DNA of 54,325 nt from Bradyrhizobium sp. cir1 (lineage in GTDB: Bacteria > Pseudomonadota > Alphaproteobacteria > Rhizobiales > Xanthobacteraceae). Shown here piece after piece: positions 9,399 to 18,249 of the stretch. Positions within the stretch are counted from its first letter, which is position 1; each line of letters begins with the position of its first letter. The notes below the pieces were generated by a model. That model had not been told where the DNA came from and made no database searches. It worked only from the letters and a program-made list of their open reading frames with translations. Position numbers and translations under genes: made by a program. Location: the NCBI RefSeq assembly GCF_014198245.1, contig NZ_JACIHE010000035.1, forward strand, positions 1-54,325, in the 5' to 3' direction.

Positions 9399-11195
9399 AT
9401 GCGACAGTTTAGGAGAAGGAAAGGTCCATTGACCAAGAATAGTTTTCTGACCATGTCCAGCGCCGCTGCGATCGTTGCAGTGTCGTTCGCCGTCTCGGCG
9501 CCGGTTCGCGCCGCCGACGACGCCGTGATCCAGAAGTGGATTGCGGAATTCCAGCCCTCGACGCTGTCGAAGGACGAGCAGAAGAAGGAGCTGGAGTGGT
9601 TCGCCAAGGCCGCCGAGCCGTTCAAGGGCATGGAGATCAACGTCGTCTCCGAGACCATCACGACGCACGAATATGAATCGCAGACGCTGGCCAAGGCGTT
9701 CTCCGAGCTCACCGGCATCAAGCTCAAGCACGACCTCATCCAGGAAGGTGACGTCGTCGAGAAGCTGCAGACCCAGATGCAGTCCGGCAAGAACGTCTAT
9801 GACGGCTGGATCAACGATAGCGACCTGATCGGAACGCACTTCCGTTACGGCCAGACCGTGATCCTGTCGGACTACATGACCGGCGAGGGCAAGGACGTCA
9901 CCGATCCGATGCTCGACGTCAACGACTTCATCGGCAAGTCGTTCACCACGGGGCCGGACGGCAAGCTCTATCAGCTGCCCGACCAGCAGTTCGCCAACCT
10001 CTACTGGTTCCGCTACGACTGGTTCACCAACCCCGACTACAAGGCCAAGTTCAAGGCCAAGTATGGCTACGAGCTCGGCGTGCCCGTGAACTGGTCCGCC
10101 TATGAGGACATCGCCGAGTTCTTCACCAACGACATCAAGGAGATCAACGGCGTCAAGGTCTACGGCCATATGGACTATGGCAAGAAGGACCCCTCGCTCG
10201 GATGGCGCTTCACCGACGCCTGGCTGTCGATGGCCGGCAACGGCGACAAGGGCATTCCGAACGGTCTGCCGGTCGACGAGTGGGGCATCCGCATGGAAGG
10301 CTGCCGCCCGGTCGGCTCCTCGGTCGAGCGTGGTGGCGATACCAACGGTCCGGCCGCGGTCTACTCGATCACCAAATACCTCGAGTGGCTGAAGAAATAC
10401 GCGCCGCCGCAGGCGCAGGGCATGACCTTCTCTGAGGCCGGTCCCGTGCCGGCGCAGGGCAACATCGCCCAGCAGATGTTCTGGTACACCGCCTTCACCG
10501 CCGACATGGTGAAGCCCGGCATCGCCGTGATGAACGCGGACGGTACGCCGAAATGGCGTATGGCTCCCTCGCCGCACGGCTCGTACTGGAAGGAAGGCAT
10601 GAAGCTCGGCTATCAGGACGCCGGCTCCGTGACCCTGCTGAAGTCGACCCCGGCGGATCGCCGCAAGGCGGCCTGGCTCTATCTCCAGTTCATCATCTCC
10701 AAGTCGGTGAGCCTGAAGAAGAGCCATGTCGGTCTCACCTTCATCCGTGAATCCGACATCTGGGACAAGTCGTTCACCGAGCGTGCGCCGAAGCTCGGCG
10801 GCCTGATCGAGTTCTACCGCTCGCCCGCGCGCGTGCAGTGGACCCCGACCGGCAACAACGTGCCCGACTATCCGAAGCTCGCGCAGCTGTGGTGGCAGAA
10901 CATCGGCGATGCGTCGTCCGGTGCGAAGACGCCGCAAGCCGCGATGGACGCTCTGGCCGCTGCCCAGGACTCCGTGATGGAGCGCCTGGAGAAGTCCGGC
11001 GTGCAGGGCGCCTGCGGTCCGAAGCTGCACAAGAAGGAGACGGCCGAGTACTGGTTCGCCAAGGCCCAGAAGGACGGCACCATCGCCCCGCAGCGCAAGC
11101 TCGCCAACGAGAAGCCGAAGGGCGAGACGGTGGACTACGACACCCTGATCAAGTCGTGGCCCGCCACTCCTCCGAAGCGCGCGGAAGCGAAGTAA
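9399..11195 (+). CDS. glpV: Periplasmic glycerol-binding protein GlpV
   Basis: A 598-residue solute-binding protein. The ATG at 9399 follows ACGGAGG; the open frame continues upstream but only as overlap with glpU. A signal peptide is present (hydrophobic TMSSAAAIVAVSFAVSAPVRA, cut near residue 36), after a basic N-terminal stretch. The mature part is a large extracellular binding protein, longer than most of the class and typical of GlpV. It would deliver glycerol to GlpPQ. This is the last gene of the operon; a strong intrinsic terminator follows 25 bases later. No glycerol kinase gene (glpK) follows here, although it is often near these genes in other rhizobia. Confidence 0.92.
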   Translation: MRQFRRRKGPLTKNSFLTMSSAAAIVAVSFAVSAPVRAADDAVIQKWIAEFQPSTLSKDEQKKELEWFAKAAEPFKGMEINVVSETITTHEYESQTLAKAFSELTGIKLKHDLIQEGDVVEKLQTQMQSGKNVYDGWINDSDLIGTHFRYGQTVILSDYMTGEGKDVTDPMLDVNDFIGKSFTTGPDGKLYQLPDQQFANLYWFRYDWFTNPDYKAKFKAKYGYELGVPVNWSAYEDIAEFFTNDIKEINGVKVYGHMDYGKKDPSLGWRFTDAWLSMAGNGDKGIPNGLPVDEWGIRMEGCRPVGSSVERGGDTNGPAAVYSITKYLEWLKKYAPPQAQGMTFSEAGPVPAQGNIAQQMFWYTAFTADMVKPGIAVMNADGTPKWRMAPSPHGSYWKEGMKLGYQDAGSVTLLKSTPADRRKAAWLYLQFIISKSVSLKKSHVGLTFIRESDIWDKSFTERAPKLGGLIEFYRSPARVQWTPTGNNVPDYPKLAQLWWQNIGDASSGAKTPQAAMDALAAAQDSVMERLEKSGVQGACGPKLHKKETAEYWFAKAQKDGTIAPQRKLANEKPKGETVDYDTLIKSWPATPPKRAEAK

Positions 11196-11220
11196 GCAGC
11201 GCGTAACGTCATCAAATGCG

Positions 11221-11249
11221 AAAGGCCGGGAGCGATCCCGGCCTTTTTT
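11221..11249 (+). terminator. Intrinsic terminator of the glp operon
   Basis: A perfect 11-base stem AAAGGCCGGGA / TCCCGGCCTTT with a GCGA loop runs into a T tract. It stands 25 bases past the glpV stop codon. Confidence 0.93.
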
Positions 11250-11280
11250 CTTTTGCGCTTGTGGCGCGCTGTCTCCCCAC

Positions 11281-11365
11281 GTCATTGCGAGCGCAGCGAA
11301 GCAATCCAGAGTCTTTCCGCGGATGCAGTCTGGATTGCTTCGTCGCAAGGGCTCCTCGCAATGAC
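11281..11365. repeat. Palindromic intergenic repeat (GTCATTGCGAG family)
   Basis: An 85-base imperfect palindrome, GTCATTGCGAG at one end and CTCGCAATGAC at the other, with inner arms GAAGCAATCCAGA and TCTGGATTGCTTC. This family is scattered between genes in Bradyrhizobium and relatives. It lies between the convergent glpV and OYE genes. Confidence 0.85.
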
Positions 11366-11387
11366 GGAGGATGGAGCGACGCTGTGG

Positions 11388-12488
11388 TTACTCCGCCGGT
11401 TCGGCCGCCAGCGTCGGATAATCCGTGTAGCCCTTGGCGCCGCCGCCGTAGAACGTGTTCTTGTCCCAGTCGTTCAGGCCAGCGCCCTGCTTCAGGCGCT
11501 CGACGAGGTCGGGGTTGGAGATGAACGGCTTGCCGAAGGCGATGAGATCGGCCGCATTCGCGTCCAGCACCTTGGTGGCGAGATCGAAATCGTAGCCATT
11601 GTTGGCGACATAGGCGCCGGCAAAGCGCTTGCGCAAGGACGCATAGTCGAACGGCGCAATGTCGCGCGGCCCGCCGGTGGCGCCCTCGACCACGTGGAGA
11701 TAGACGAGCTTGAGCGCGCTGAGTCCGTCGACGATGTGGTCGTACAGGGCTTGCGGGTTGGAATCCGAGATGTCGTTGGCCGGCGTGACCGGCGAGATGC
11801 GGATGCCGGTGCGATCGGCGCCGGCCTCGCCCACGACGGCCTTGGAGACCTCGAGCATCAGCCGCGCGCGGTTCTCGATCGAGCCGCCATAGGCGTCGTT
11901 GCGCTTGTTGGCGCCGTCCTTGGCGAACTGCTCGAGCAGATAGCCGTTGGCGCCGTGGATCTCGACGCCGTCAAAACCGGCTTCCAGCGCATTCCTGGTG
12001 GCGCGCTTGAAGTCGTCGATGATTCCAGGAATTTCGGAAAGCTCGAGCGCGCGCGGCTCGGAGACGTCGGCGAAGCCGCCGTTCACGAAGGTCTTGCCCT
12101 TGGCGCGGATCGCACTCGGCGCCACCGGCGCTGCGCCATTCGCCTGCAGATCGACATGCGAGATGCGGCCGACATGCCAGAGCTGGATGAAGATCTTGCC
12201 GCCGCGCTCATGCACCTTGTCGGTGACCTTTCGCCAGCCGGCGACCTGCTCCTTGCTGTAGATGCCGGGGGTGTCCTGGTAGCCCTGGCCCTGTTGCGAG
12301 ACCTGGCTCGCTTCGGTGATCAGCAGGCCTGCGGACGCGCGCTGGCCGTAATAGTCGGCAGCGAGCGCGCCGGGTACGAACGTGCCGGGAACGGCGCGGT
12401 TGCGCGTTAGCGGCGCCATGACGAGGCGGTTGGCCAGCGTGATCGGGCCGAGCTTGTAAGTCTCAAACAATTTGGTCGAACGGCTCAT
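11388..12488 (-). CDS. Old Yellow Enzyme family alkene reductase
   Basis: A 366-residue FMN enzyme. The ATG at 12488 (MSRSTKLFETYKLG) opens at the usual place for the family. Visible hallmarks: RLVMAPLTRNRA at the barrel start, the active-site pair of His in GVEIHGANGYLLEQF (about 180-195), QLWHVGR (about 98-104), and the phosphate-binding end GKPFISNPDLVERLK. Such enzymes reduce the C=C bond of enals, enones or nitro compounds with NAD(P)H. The natural substrate is not readable; detoxification of electrophiles is the common assumption. The gene stands alone, 178 bases from the next gene on its strand. Confidence 0.92.
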   Translation of the reverse strand: MSRSTKLFETYKLGPITLANRLVMAPLTRNRAVPGTFVPGALAADYYGQRASAGLLITEASQVSQQGQGYQDTPGIYSKEQVAGWRKVTDKVHERGGKIFIQLWHVGRISHVDLQANGAAPVAPSAIRAKGKTFVNGGFADVSEPRALELSEIPGIIDDFKRATRNALEAGFDGVEIHGANGYLLEQFAKDGANKRNDAYGGSIENRARLMLEVSKAVVGEAGADRTGIRISPVTPANDISDSNPQALYDHIVDGLSALKLVYLHVVEGATGGPRDIAPFDYASLRKRFAGAYVANNGYDFDLATKVLDANAADLIAFGKPFISNPDLVERLKQGAGLNDWDKNTFYGGGAKGYTDYPTLAAEPAE

Positions 12489-12666
12489 GGGAATGCATCC
12501 AGGCGGTGAGAGGTCCGGAACACTTGTGCATCGCGGCAATCGGCGCAAGGGATGAGCCATACGGAAAGTGCAGGCGAGCTGCGCGGCACGGGCCGCGCAG
12601 CATGATTCATGTGCAATTTCGGCCGGGACAGCGGAATTCCGCTACGCGGCCGTGCGATTTCACAAA

Positions 12667-13170
12667 TCAGTTCGCGCCGAGGAAATCGCGCTTGCCGATC
12701 TCGACGCCGTTGTGACGCAAGATGCCGTGGGCTGTCGCCGCGTGGAAATAGAGGTTCGGCAGCGAGAACGAGCTCAGGAATTGCTGTCCCGTCATGGTGA
12801 TGGTCTTGCCGGGGCCGACCGGAAAGGTGACGTCCTTGGCGTCGGCGCCCTCAAACTGCTCGGGCTTGAAGGATTTGACATAGTCGATCGTCTTCGCCAG
12901 CCGCTGCTTCAACTCCGCAAAGCTCGTTTCGGTGTCGGGCGTCGAGGGGACCTCGCTTTGCGTCAGCCGCGCACAGCCTCTGGTCGGATAGTCGCTGACC
13001 AGCTGGATCTGCCGCGACAGCGGCAGCATGTCCGGGAAGAGGCGTGAGCCGAGCAGGACGCTGGGATCGATCTTCCTGGCCGCGCAATGCGCCTCAGCTT
13101 TGGTGAGCAGCCCGGTCACGCTGTTCAGCATCTGTAAATAGGCGGGGACGACGGCGTCGTAGAAGGACAT
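12667..13170 (-). CDS. DUF1993 family protein
   Basis: A 167-residue soluble protein recognised as DUF1993 by its start (MSFYDAVVPAYLQMLNSVTGLLTKAEAHC) and the C-terminal segment LPNLYFHAATAHGILRHNGVEIGKRDFLG. The family has a helical-bundle look like DinB-type proteins, with His residues near the end that could bind metal. Function is unknown. It is monocistronic or loosely followed by the OYE gene. Confidence 0.85.
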   Translation of the reverse strand: MSFYDAVVPAYLQMLNSVTGLLTKAEAHCAARKIDPSVLLGSRLFPDMLPLSRQIQLVSDYPTRGCARLTQSEVPSTPDTETSFAELKQRLAKTIDYVKSFKPEQFEGADAKDVTFPVGPGKTITMTGQQFLSSFSLPNLYFHAATAHGILRHNGVEIGKRDFLGAN

Positions 13171-13278
13171 GTGATGCTCGCTTCAATGGTGAGAAATCTC
13201 AGGAGAAACCTGAGCCACTCACATGGGAGCCTCATGGAAAAATACAATCGCGCAAGTGTCTTGTGCGATGCGAAAATT

Positions 13279-14580
13279 CTACCGTACGACTCCTGCCGGC
13301 TGCGCCTGCGCGGTGCCGCCGCGCATCCGCGCGAGCAGCTCGGCGGTCGGCCAGGAATCCGCCGGCAGGCCGAACTTGATCTGCATCGCCTTCACGGCGG
13401 CGCGGCTCTGCTGGCCGAGCACGCCGTCGACCTTGCCGACATTGAAGCCGGCCTGGACCAGAAGCTGCTGCAATTGCTTGAGCTCATTGAACGGCAGCTG
13501 CGCGACCGGCGTGGCGGGCTTGCGCATCGGGGCTGCGCCCGCGATGCGGGTGGCGAGATAGCCCGCGGTGGTCGAATAGATCAGCGAGTTATTCCACTCG
13601 GTGTAGGCCGCGAAATTCGCATATGCCATGAAGGCGGGACCGCTCCGTCCCATCGGCAGCAGCACGGAGGCCGGCAGATTGTCATTCGGCAGCGGCCGTC
13701 CGTCGGGATAGGTGACGCCCAGTTGCGCCCATTTCGAGCGCGGCTGCTGCACGGTGAGATCAGTCTGCTCCCATGGCAGGTTTTGCGGCACCTTGATCTC
13801 TTCCAGCCACGGCTCGCCGCGCCGCCATTTCAATCCGTTGGCGATGTAGTTTGCGGTCGAGCCGATCACGTCGGGCTCCGAGCGCAGGAGATCGCGCCGT
13901 CCGTCACCGTCGTAATCGACGGCGTAGTTGACGTAGTGTGTCGGCAGGAATTGCGTCTGTCCGAGCTCGCCGGCCCAGGAGCCGATCATCTCGTCGGGCG
14001 TGAGATCGCCGCGGTCGATGACCTTCAGCGCGGCGATGGTCTCGTTCACGAACATCTCCGAGCGGCGGCAGTCATAGGCGAGCGAGATCAGCGATTTCAG
14101 CGTCGGCAGATTGCCCATGTTGGCGCCGAAATCGCTCTCCAGGCCCCAGAACGCGGCGATCACCGCCGGCGGCACGCCGTATTCCTTCTCCGCGCGCGCG
14201 AACGCGGCCGCGTGCTGCTTGATGTGCTGCTGGCCATTCTGCATGCGATAGGGCGCGGCCATGCGTCCGGCGAACTCGGTGAAGAGCTGCCCGAATACGC
14301 GCTGGCCGCGGTCGCGGTTGACGATGCCCTGGTCGTAGACGAGGTAGGGGGAAGCCTCCGCAATCGTCCGCTGCGATACGCCGACCGCGACGGCCTGTTG
14401 CTTCACCTCAGTGAGGAAGCGGTCGAAGCTCGCGCCGTTATGGCACGAGGCCGCGCGCGGCGAGGGTGCGGTGGCCTTGGGCGTCGCAGGCCTTGCGGTC
14501 GGCGGTGCGAACTGGGCAAAGGCGGTGGCGGAGCATGCGAGGAGCGCGACGGCCGCGATCGCAAATCGGATCTGGAGCAT
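13279..14580 (-). CDS. Lytic murein transglycosylase (MltB-like) with peptidoglycan-binding domain
   Basis: A 433-residue secreted enzyme. A signal peptide (MLQIRFAIAAVALLACSATAFAQ) is followed by a Pro/Ala linker. The catalytic domain (about 50-340) is of the MltB/SltB type: FWGLESDFGANMGN holds the catalytic Glu, followed by SWAGELGQTQFLPTHY and a DYDGDGRRDL segment that looks like a calcium-binding loop. The C-terminal 70 residues form a peptidoglycan-binding domain (LKQLQQLLVQAGFNVGKVDGVLGQQSRAAVKAMQ-type). It cuts the glycan strands of murein without water, leaving anhydro ends. It is read in the same direction as the glycosyltransferase gene upstream, but a repeat lies between them. Confidence 0.92.
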   Translation of the reverse strand: MLQIRFAIAAVALLACSATAFAQFAPPTARPATPKATAPSPRAASCHNGASFDRFLTEVKQQAVAVGVSQRTIAEASPYLVYDQGIVNRDRGQRVFGQLFTEFAGRMAAPYRMQNGQQHIKQHAAAFARAEKEYGVPPAVIAAFWGLESDFGANMGNLPTLKSLISLAYDCRRSEMFVNETIAALKVIDRGDLTPDEMIGSWAGELGQTQFLPTHYVNYAVDYDGDGRRDLLRSEPDVIGSTANYIANGLKWRRGEPWLEEIKVPQNLPWEQTDLTVQQPRSKWAQLGVTYPDGRPLPNDNLPASVLLPMGRSGPAFMAYANFAAYTEWNNSLIYSTTAGYLATRIAGAAPMRKPATPVAQLPFNELKQLQQLLVQAGFNVGKVDGVLGQQSRAAVKAMQIKFGLPADSWPTAELLARMRGGTAQAQPAGVVR

Positions 14581-14625
14581 AGGGGGTCCGGCGGGGAGGG
14601 CGGGCGTGGATTCGTCCGAAGTCTA

Positions 14626-14672
14626 AAGCAAGATCCGGAAAAGTGCGAAGCGGTTTTCCGAAAAGATCATGC
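14626..14672. repeat. Palindromic repeat abutting a stop codon (copy 1)
   Basis: An imperfect hairpin whose arms are GATCCGGAAAA and TTTTCCGAAAAGATC around a GTGCGAAGCGG centre. It touches the stop codon of the glycosyltransferase gene (14673). A near copy, in the other orientation, is at 31911-31956. The family is widespread in rhizobial intergenic DNA. Confidence 0.8.
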
Positions 14673-16613
14673 CTATCCAAACAGCCGCATCAGCAGCGCT
14701 TTTCCGACCGGAAGCGCCCGGACGCCCTGATAGGCGCGGACATACTCGCCGGCATAGAACGCCCGGATCGCATGCACGCGCGTGTCCATGCCTTCCTCGA
14801 AGCGCACTGCGAAGCCATCCGCGGTTCGTCGCACCACGATCGCCGCGATCGAGCGGCCGTAGATCCGGCATTCGATCGTACTGCCGGGCGCCGGCGGATC
14901 GGGATCGATCAGCCGCGCGCCGGTGATGGAGATGTCGGCGAGCCGCGCCAGATGCGACCTGCCGTCCTGACGCAGCAGGACCGGTTCGTTGCGGTTGAAG
15001 CGCTCCGCCTTGCGCTTGCGCGGCTGCTCGATGCAGACGAAGCAGACCACGGCGAGGATGAACGCGTTGTAGAGGCTCCAGGCCAGCGCCAGCCCGCCAT
15101 AGGCGATGTTCTCGCCGCGCAGGTGCAGGATGAAGGCGTAGGCGATGGCCGCCAGCGTGATGACAAGCGCGCTGCCATAGAGCCGCAGCAGCGGCCATTC
15201 GACGAATCGCCTGTCACGGTCGCCGCCTTTCGCGGTGACCTTGAATTTGTGTCCTTTCGGCTTCAGCAGGCCGGTTGCCACCGCCTTCAGCACCGCTGGC
15301 GCGGCGATGAGTTGCGACACGTCCGTCATCATGGCGAGCGAGCGGCCGCGCGACAGCCAGGCCATGGTGAGACCGTGCCAGACATAGAACGGCAGGAAAT
15401 AGCGCAGCAGCTCGGTCAGGTCGGCCCGGACCGCCTTGATGCCGAACAGCAGGAACAGACAGGGCACTACGAGGCCCGCCACCTTCGACGTGTAGACCGC
15501 GGCCCAGCTCATGAAGGCATCGACCAGCGAGAGGCGGTCGATGAAGGAGAGCTTCGACGTCCGCGACAGCGGTCCGCTGCGGCCGCGCACGATCTGCATC
15601 AGGCCGAGGCACCAGCGGGCGCGCTGGGTGATGTATTCCTTGAGCCCCTCCGGCGCGAGCCCGATCGTCAACCGCTCGTTGAGATAGATCGTGTTGAGGC
15701 CGCATTCCTTCAGGCGCAGCGTGACGAGATAATCCTCCGTCACCGAGTCGGTCGGAAACCCGCCGATCCGCGCCAGTCCGTCATAGCGAATGAGCGACGA
15801 GGTGCCGCAGCAGAAGGCGACGCCCCAGGCGTCCTTGGCCGGCAGCAGGATGTCGAAGAAGAAGCGTTGCTCGTCCGGCCAGACGTCGGTTGCAGCAAGG
15901 TTGGTCTGGATCGGGTCGGGATTGATGAAGTGCTGCGGCGTCTGCACAACGCCGACCCAGGGATCATCCATCAGCGAGATGGTCCGGGCGAGGAAGTCGG
16001 GCCGCGGTACGAAATCGGCGTCGAGAACGGCGATGAATTGCGGCGGCTCCGGCAGCGTGCCGACATGCCGGAGTGCATGATTGATGTTGCCGGCCTTGGC
16101 GTGGCGGTTGTCGGGCCGCGTCAGGTAGTGGCAGCCGAGCTCGCCCGAAAGGCGCCGCAGCCAGGGCCGCCTTCCGTCGTCGAGCACCCAGACGCGGTAG
16201 TTGCCGTACTCCATGCCGGTCGCACCGATGATGGTGCGCTCGAGGATCGATCGCTCCTCGTTGTAGGTGCAGATGAAGACGTCGATCAGCGGCGCGCGCG
16301 GATCTCTGGCACGGCCATCGATCCTGGCCGCCTTGGTGCGGTCGAGGGTGCGACTGAGGAACAGCAGCGACAGCGCGACCGCAACCAGCGAAGCCGCTTC
16401 CAGCAACATGAAGGGATAGCCGATCAAGGCATCCACTGTGAGATGCGGCGGCGGAAGTGTTGCCGTGACGCGCCAGTGGAGATAGCGCAGCAGGAGAACC
16501 AGCGCCGCGATGGCCAGGAACGAGCGCGCCATCGTGCTGTCGCGCCGGAGCAGCGGCACGATCGCCATGAAGGCGCCGAGCGCGATCAGGCCGGGCGCCA
16601 GCGCCGCCGTCAC
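14673..16613 (-). CDS. Cellulose-synthase-like family 2 glycosyltransferase with PilZ domain
   Basis: A 646-residue membrane enzyme. Several membrane spans precede and follow a GT2 catalytic domain. Catalytic landmarks: VLDDGRR (Asp 145-146), LDADF (DAD, 198-200), FCCGTSS (about 267-273), VTEDYL (TED, 292-294) and QRARW (330-334), the full D,D,D,QxxRW set of processive synthases. A C-terminal PilZ domain (about 540-620) has an Arg/Lys-rich segment (PRKRKAERF) and the DxSxxG motif as DISITG, so binding of cyclic di-GMP is expected. It makes a secreted polysaccharide, probably a beta-glucan-like chain, but the sugar is not readable. Start GTG overlaps the stop of the adaptor gene by four bases. 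No bcsB, bcsZ or bcsC lies nearby. Confidence 0.9.
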   Translation of the reverse strand: MTAALAPGLIALGAFMAIVPLLRRDSTMARSFLAIAALVLLLRYLHWRVTATLPPPHLTVDALIGYPFMLLEAASLVAVALSLLFLSRTLDRTKAARIDGRARDPRAPLIDVFICTYNEERSILERTIIGATGMEYGNYRVWVLDDGRRPWLRRLSGELGCHYLTRPDNRHAKAGNINHALRHVGTLPEPPQFIAVLDADFVPRPDFLARTISLMDDPWVGVVQTPQHFINPDPIQTNLAATDVWPDEQRFFFDILLPAKDAWGVAFCCGTSSLIRYDGLARIGGFPTDSVTEDYLVTLRLKECGLNTIYLNERLTIGLAPEGLKEYITQRARWCLGLMQIVRGRSGPLSRTSKLSFIDRLSLVDAFMSWAAVYTSKVAGLVVPCLFLLFGIKAVRADLTELLRYFLPFYVWHGLTMAWLSRGRSLAMMTDVSQLIAAPAVLKAVATGLLKPKGHKFKVTAKGGDRDRRFVEWPLLRLYGSALVITLAAIAYAFILHLRGENIAYGGLALAWSLYNAFILAVVCFVCIEQPRKRKAERFNRNEPVLLRQDGRSHLARLADISITGARLIDPDPPAPGSTIECRIYGRSIAAIVVRRTADGFAVRFEEGMDTRVHAIRAFYAGEYVRAYQGVRALPVGKALLMRLFG

Positions 16614-17962
16614 GGCGCGGTCTCGAGCCTTGCAAACACGACGCGGCCGGTGCGTCCCACCGTGCAGCCGTGGGCGGCGGCATCGGCAAGCGCAACGGTC
16701 ACGCGAAACGGCTCCTTGTTCAGCGCGTCGGGATTGATGGCGAGATTGGCGGGCGCGCCGGCGGCGCCGGTCAGATTGACGACGGTGCCGGAGATCGGCG
16801 CGCCGCCATCGTTCGGCTCGAATGTTGCGTGGTCACCGAGCTGCAGGCGGTTGTAGACACCCTCGGTGACGTTCGCGGTGATGACGGCGCTGCTGCAATC
16901 GAGCACCTTGAGCAGGGGCTGGCCGGCTTGCACGTCCTCGCCCGGCGAGGTCATCATCTCCCAGACGCGCCCTGCGACGGGTGTCGTGATGTTGGCCTCG
17001 GAGAGATCGGCGAAGCGAACCTCCTCGATGATGATTTCGTTGCCGAGCCAGGCGATCTCGGTGTCGATGCGTGCGAGATCGGCCTCGAGGTCGCTGGCGC
17101 GCTGGCGCATCTCCTCCTCGCGCTGCACCGAGCTCGGACGGTCATTGTAGCTGTCGCCGAGGAAGGAGCCGCTCCGTGCCGCGGCGAGCTCCACCTTGGC
17201 TGCGTCCAGTCGTTTGCGAGCACCGAGCTCGGTCTGCTGTGACACCGAAAGCTCGCGCGTCAGCCGCGCCAGCTCGACCGTCGAGACGTTGCCGGTTTTC
17301 GCCAGTGAGGAGGCGCGCTCGACGGCGGCGCTGGCCTCGTCCCGTCGCGCCGCGGCTGCCTCGATCGAGGTCTGGATCTCCGCGATGCGGGCCTCGAGCT
17401 GCAGCACCCGCCCGTCGCGGAACTGCGCGGCCTGCCGCGCCAGGTCCTTTTGCGCGGCTTGCGCCGAGGCAAGCTTGGCGGCGAGGCTCGGCCGCTCGTT
17501 CTCGAGGCGCGATTTCTGTCGCCGGAGATCGTCGAGCCGGGTGCGATCGCCGCGCGAGTTGACCACGCGCAGGACCACGGTCCCGGCATCGAGCCTGGCC
17601 TGATCGGTCAGGCGCTGCGCGGCTGCCACACGGCCGCCGATCGGCGCGCGCAGCGTGACGAGGCGGGAATTCAGCACGGCCTCGACACTCGAATATTCCC
17701 ATATCGCGCGCAGCGGCAACCAGCCGAACACGGCAAGGATGGCAAGGCCGATGGCGATCTTGGCGCCACGTCGCAGGTGCGACCAGCGCCGCTGCGATTC
17801 CGCCGGCGTCTGCGCCTCGGGCGAATGATCGGGTTCGTCATTGGCGAACAGCTGCTCGTGCAGCGCCTCCTGCAATCCCTTGGCATCGCCTCTGGCCTCC
17901 TTGTCGTGAGGCGGGGCAGCGGCTGCTGGATCGGTGGAAGCGGCGCGAGAGCGATCGATCAT
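16610..17962 (-). CDS. HlyD/Alg44-like membrane fusion protein
   Basis: A 450-residue protein. The ATG at 17962 is preferred since GGTGA stands before it; a GTG three codons upstream has no ribosome site. An N-terminal cytosolic segment of about 70 residues leads into one membrane helix (IAIGLAILAVFGWLPLRAI). Then come a half lipoyl domain (LRAPIGGRVAAA), a long alpha-helical coiled coil (about 135-310), the second lipoyl half (NITTPVAGRVWEMMTSPGEDVQAGQPLLKVLD) and a beta-barrel end. This is the build of periplasmic adaptors such as HlyD and the C-terminal part of alginate Alg44. It overlaps the polysaccharide synthase by four bases, so it most likely guides the polymer across the periplasm. 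Confidence 0.87.
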   Translation of the reverse strand: MIDRSRAASTDPAAAAPPHDKEARGDAKGLQEALHEQLFANDEPDHSPEAQTPAESQRRWSHLRRGAKIAIGLAILAVFGWLPLRAIWEYSSVEAVLNSRLVTLRAPIGGRVAAAQRLTDQARLDAGTVVLRVVNSRGDRTRLDDLRRQKSRLENERPSLAAKLASAQAAQKDLARQAAQFRDGRVLQLEARIAEIQTSIEAAAARRDEASAAVERASSLAKTGNVSTVELARLTRELSVSQQTELGARKRLDAAKVELAAARSGSFLGDSYNDRPSSVQREEEMRQRASDLEADLARIDTEIAWLGNEIIIEEVRFADLSEANITTPVAGRVWEMMTSPGEDVQAGQPLLKVLDCSSAVITANVTEGVYNRLQLGDHATFEPNDGGAPISGTVVNLTGAAGAPANLAINPDALNKEPFRVTVALADAAAHGCTVGRTGRVVFARLETAP

Positions 17963-18249
17963 GACGGTCACCGTGCTGACGCAATGTCAACGGAACCGGG
18001 GCAATGCGCAACAACCGTGCGGTGTGCCCGGTTACCGCGAATTTTGCCGAGCCTGCGCTTTCCAGGTTGCTAAGCGCCGACGCGCGTTTTTGCGTAAATC
18101 CCGGTCAAGGTTTAGCGAGGAGAGAAAGGTTGGCCGCACGGCAATGCATCTGCGTCCCGGCGACGCATGACCTTGCGGGATCAGGCTGCGTTCATACCTC
18201 GGGGGTTGCCGGCCGGAGGCTTGCCCGCGGCCGCCCCAGGAGACGGCCC

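Noticed and set aside
9303..11348. A 681-codon minus-strand open frame across glpV
   Set aside because: Antisense artefact; glpV has a signal peptide, ribosome site and operon position.
14643..16856. A 737-codon plus-strand open frame
   Set aside because: Antisense to the polysaccharide synthase, whose GT2 and PilZ motifs are certain. The plus-strand product is low-complexity Arg/Gln/Asp-rich.
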